Program-made: the position numbers and the translations under genes
Part shown: piece by piece, positions 61,201 to 64,000 of the stretch
How positions within the stretch are numbered: the first letter of the stretch is position 1
Layout: every line of letters begins with the position of its first letter
Assembly (NCBI GenBank): GCA_030142905.1
Contig: JASJOG010000252.1
Span: 186,501 to 250,500 of the forward strand
Direction: 5' to 3'
Length of the DNA stretch: 64,000 nt
From: Heliopora coerulea
Taxonomy: Eukaryota > Cnidaria > Anthozoa > Scleralcyonacea > Helioporidae
The notes under the pieces: model-generated
The model's input: only the letters and a program-made list of their open reading frames with translations
Told to the model about the DNA's origin: nothing
The model's database searches: none

Positions 61201-62379
61201 TTTTAGTAAAATATGAGGTGGGACATTCTGGAAAACAAAACAAAACAAAACATAAATCCTGACAGGTGTTCTAAAAGAGGCGACATGAAGACAATATTCT
61301 GTAAAACTAGAAAAGACAACTTCTCATCAAAAAGCCAAATCCAGCTCACAGGCTTGTAGCTCATGGTCTGTTTTAAACATAAACCAGGGATAGACAATTC
61401 AATAAATATAAGAGAAAGCTATTGTAGCCAAAGAAATATTTATTTCAAATTCAAACAGAAACTCTTCCAGTGATGCTTAACTGATGCTCATGTTTTACCC
61501 CATAATTTTCAAAAATTGGGGCATTAACTCAGATAAAACTTTATTATGCATCAATCATTCATGTTTCTGTATTTATTTAAAATTAAAACATGGAGCTGGT
61601 GCACTATGCTAATATCCTCCTAGTTTTGTGTCATGTTAATGTGGCACTGAGCTGGATGTAGTGGACAAATATTCTAGACAACATCAACAGGGTGACATCA
61701 AAAATTTCCCAACCAAATCCAAATTTTCCTACCAATTTAAGTTTTTCAGACCGAATTTCCAGACTGCCTTGATTCCTTATTCAACAGCCAACCCAGTAAT
61801 TATAAAACATTACTGGCAGTTTTTAAACAATTGGCAAAGTTACCATTTTGAGTTCAAATGAAGGCATCTTGGTTCAAATTCTGTCTGTACCTGTTTTTGT
61901 AATTTACATGGTTATATTCACAATGTGATGTTGAGTTCAAATCCTGTTTGTACCAGTTGTTCTAGTTTTTTTGTTTTTTATTGTTGTTTTAATTTCTTTT
62001 TTCATTTTTGTTTTTTCATTTACAGGGTTTGGGTTGGGAATGAAGTTAGGTGTGGGACGCACAGTTGGTATTGTTTTGGTAAGAATTAGAAACTAATGGT
62101 ATTTAGTCTTTCAATCACCATGATCGGCTGTTTGACAATTTTTACCGTATTAGAAACTTAGAAATGTTGATTGCGACGTCAAGTGGAGGAACAAATAAAT
62201 AAGAACGCCTGAACACCAATTAAAAATTAATTTTTAAATTGCTTATTATCTTGTAGCCAGTGTTTAAGGAGATTTACCTCAGAATTTTCTTTGCATCGTA
62301 GATCAAGAAAATCGTCCATGAAAATAGCTTGCAGTGCTTCCAGTTCATTTTCTTGTCGCTCCTGGAGAGTCTCCGCCAT
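49292..62379 (-). CDS. EIF2AK4: eIF2-alpha kinase GCN2
   Basis: Twenty exons, all GT..AG and in phase: 62,379-62,278; 61,227-61,115; 61,011-60,909; 60,718-60,533; 59,635-59,564; 59,457-59,259; 59,044-58,893; 58,776-58,663; 57,989-57,840; 57,737-57,673; 57,464-57,356; 57,204-57,104; 56,854-56,566; 55,985-55,852; 55,122-54,750; 54,507-54,295; 53,544-53,194; 52,320-50,788; 50,384-50,079; 49,534-49,292. The product is 1635 aa (human 1649). Domains: RWD (about 10-125; ENELEALQAIF), charged coil (about 135-200), pseudokinase (about 260-520; IVHKDIK lacks the catalytic HRD Asp context), kinase (about 565-965; GKGGFG loop, Lys598, HRD Asp831, DFG Asp849, activation Thr884 and Thr889) with an acidic insert (about 640-770), HisRS-like (about 1000-1450) and C-terminal domain. 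The kinase phosphorylates eIF2-alpha when uncharged tRNA accumulates. The HisRS-like domain lies in one 1533-nt exon. Donors after exons 5 and 14 (GTTGCG, GTCCGT) are weak. Confidence 0.96.
53955..54262. mobile_element. Fold-back of two inverted PLE tails in GCN2 intron 16
   Basis: Arms 53,955-54,100 and 54,117-54,262 are inverted copies. Each contains the block GACGAAACGTCAG (hammerhead GAAA box and cleavage site) preceded by a stem-II-like segment. Outward of that lies a region ending near GATTAAGATTTCCGCCTGG, shared with the PLE at 35,614-37,544 (GATTCCCGCCTGG). The CTGANGA box is mutated in both arms (CAGAAGA, CTCGGAGGA). There is no RT or nuclease. Confidence 0.75.
55470..55745. mobile_element. 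Fold-back of two inverted PLE tails in GCN2 intron 14
   Basis: Arms 55,470-55,605 and 55,612-55,745 are inverted copies with a very short centre. They share the GAAACGT box and a GTTG...CAAC stem II. The right arm ends in GGGCTTTGAT.. and AAGCTTCCCACCTGG, like the other PLE 3' ends. The left arm keeps an intact hammerhead core on the minus strand (55,567-55,605), in sense with GCN2. Confidence 0.75.
55567..55605 (-). ncRNA. Hammerhead-like motif, partial stem I
   Basis: Minus strand: CTGAAGA (55,601-55,595), stem II GTTG-TGATGTAA-CAAC, GAAA (55,577-55,574), CGUC cleavage region. Stem I is weak: TCCT against AGAA pairs at only three of four positions. Core boxes are intact, so this is a plausible but weakened ribozyme in GCN2 intron 14. 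Confidence 0.45.
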
Positions 62380-63635
62380 CCCAGTCGTTTATTTTTTCAA
62401 GGACTATGGCCGATCGAATGACTGGATGTCGTTTTCACAGGTATGTGGAAAACTGTGATAAATGTTAAACCACAGCGGGGAATGCTAACTTAAGCGGTCT
62501 GTACATGGTATACTGATACGGTCGTACAGTAACATTTGAGATTTCCCGAGTGAAGATGTTTGTTCAATTTTAACAAGCATTAAACAAACAGTCTCTGTAA
62601 TGTCTACATGTTACCGAATGTTGCCAACTAAAAATGAACAAAGTTTCTGCAACGCCATCGGGCCAGGATAACTTATTTCCTTACTCGAAATTAGAATTAG
62701 CACCGCGCCCGTAAGTTTTCAGCGGCATTATTTGTGCCACTGTAGCTTAGTTGGTGCACAACACGATTTAGTGTTTGAATAACTTTTCCTGACGAGGATT
62801 GGGTTGGATATTTACGCGTCAGTTTAAACTAGAATTATAAAGTAAAATCCTATTGAGTGAACGAGTTAATGAATAAATTAATGAATGAATGCATGAATGA
62901 ACGAACGAGTGAATGAATGAATAAATAAATGAATGAACAGGACGGACGGACGGACGGACGGATGGATGGATGGATGGATGGATAAAGGATAAAATTTAGA
63001 CAGATAGCTTGTTCATTAAACGGGAGAACGAGGACGAGGATGAGACATTGTGTTCGGTGGCTTTCGATTCAGTAAGGCAAATTACCTTAACAAAGCTTTA
63101 CATTAACGTTTTTGACTTTCACGTTCAATCTACAAAGTTATTGTTAAGTTCAACTGTCTTGTTCATGTGCGTTGCTATTTTGAGAAATATAAGACTTAAA
63201 ACTGGCTAACGTTTATTATTTTTTGTGGAATATTTTCAGTGCAATATAAATTTTCACCCTAACGTGATGTCCGATTTTGCAATTATGGTGAAGCATCCTT
63301 TTCCTCTTTCACCAGTTGAGATAAAAACATGTCAAAAGTTGTATTTGATAACATTGGTAATCCATACACTTTTTCAATAATGCATGGAGTTTTTAAAGCA
63401 AAACGGCTTTTTCAAATAACATGAGATTAAAGTTAAAAAAGTCAACGTATTTTAAGGAAAATTCTTTGGAAAGAAAATCCTTTGCGCACGATATCAGAGA
63501 AGTGGGAAGAAAAGACGAAAAGATGAATGGTTTGTTGATTTGTGAAGTGGCACACTCCAGTTGTTTTGTGATATGGATCTTAAGTAGCCTGATATCCCAA
63601 GTGTAGATTGTGGCCACCCAATGCAAACAGTTTAC
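62380..63635. other. GCN2 upstream region and intergenic sequence
   Basis: It should hold the GCN2 promoter and 5' UTR (the start codon context is GGGATGGCGG). It also contains the tetranucleotide repeats at about 62,868-62,985. No other gene was recognised; the 66-codon plus frame at 63,009 has no motif. Confidence 0.55.
62868..62985. repeat. GAAT then GGAC/GGAT tetranucleotide microsatellite
   Basis: AATGAATG-type units pass into pure GGAC (about four units) and then GGAT (about five units) tandem repeats. Confidence 0.95.
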
Positions 63636-64000
63636 CCTTGGTGACTGTCGGCCATGACTTAATGATTCAATAACGTTCGTGTCCGTCGAGTTGGACACAA
63701 ACATGCAATCTCCATCATTCACCAAACCGTTGCATACGTTTGTCGAATCTACTTTAAATGGCTCCCAGTCGACGATCAATGTATTTTTCCTTACAACACT
63801 GTCCAGTCTTCCGTCTTCTAGAAGATCGTGAAATTCATCAGGTGTCAAAGGTTTAGCCTTTGACAAGTCAATGGTTGATTGTTTAAAATGGAACCAGGGT
63901 GAACCTCCACCAGATGTAGCCTCTGGGTTGGTAGAACCGACGTAAAAAGCTACTATTCCTAATTCCAGGACAAGAGAATCGCTGCCTTCCCTCCTTTGGA
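63636..64000 (-). CDS. Partial exon of an unrecognised gene (runs off the window)
   Basis: On the minus strand one frame stays open from the window edge to a good donor (AGG then GTAAAC) at 63,636, about 121 codons. The protein is well mixed and soluble-looking, with LVLELGIVAFYVGSTNPEAT near its visible start and KPLTPDEFHDLLEDGRLDSV in the middle, then a Cys-x(7)-Cys spacing (C-N-G-L-V-N-D-G-D-C). I do not recognise the family. The open length and donor support a real exon; no start codon is needed, since the exon continues beyond 64,000. The next exon downstream was not found within the window. Confidence 0.5.

Noticed and set aside
1..64000. CRISPR array, operons, rRNA
   Set aside because: The genes are spliced and eukaryotic; no regularly spaced direct repeats and no rRNA sequence were seen.

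Overview
This is eukaryotic nuclear DNA: AT-rich, with spliced genes, short (TA)n runs and many retroelement and DNA-transposon remnants. The gene set (EIF3K, acylphosphatase, GCN2) and the dense Penelope-like elements (PLEs) fit an invertebrate metazoan. I infer an anthozoan cnidarian, probably a stony coral, but the sequence does not prove the species. All genes were assembled by hand from splice signals (GT..AG) with reading phase kept across every junction. LAYOUT: Positions 1-34,860 hold no gene I can defend. They hold microsatellites, fold-back (inverted-repeat) elements, hAT-like and pogo-like DNA transposon remnants with target-site duplications, a LINE 3' end and a PLE fragment. From 34,861 to 62,379 there are four complete genes. 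EIF3K (minus, 8 exons, 210 aa) has introns full of PLE copies. A 153-aa secreted or ER-luminal cysteine-rich protein (plus, 5 exons) starts 150 bp away, head to head with EIF3K. Acylphosphatase (minus, 4 exons, 103 aa) converges on it. EIF2AK4/GCN2 (minus, 20 exons, 1635 aa) has RWD, pseudokinase, kinase, HisRS-like and C-terminal domains in the expected order. The right edge (63,636-64,000) carries a partial minus-strand open exon I cannot name. GENES TOGETHER: EIF3K (a subunit of the eIF3 translation-initiation complex) and GCN2 (the eIF2-alpha kinase sensing uncharged tRNA) both act on translation initiation and share a strand. I see no sign of joint regulation. MOST INTERESTING SIGNAL: The window contains a population of hammerhead-ribozyme (HHR) motifs sitting in PLE tails and in fold-back elements made of two inverted PLE tails. 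The best is a textbook minimal type I hammerhead at 42,475-42,520. At least three more (500-534, 17,178-17,215, 39,926-39,966) keep the CUGANGA and GAAA core, a self-complementary stem III without a loop, and stems I and II that differ in sequence but still pair. Two of them lie in intron 2 of EIF3K in the same sense as the pre-mRNA, about 2.55 kb apart.
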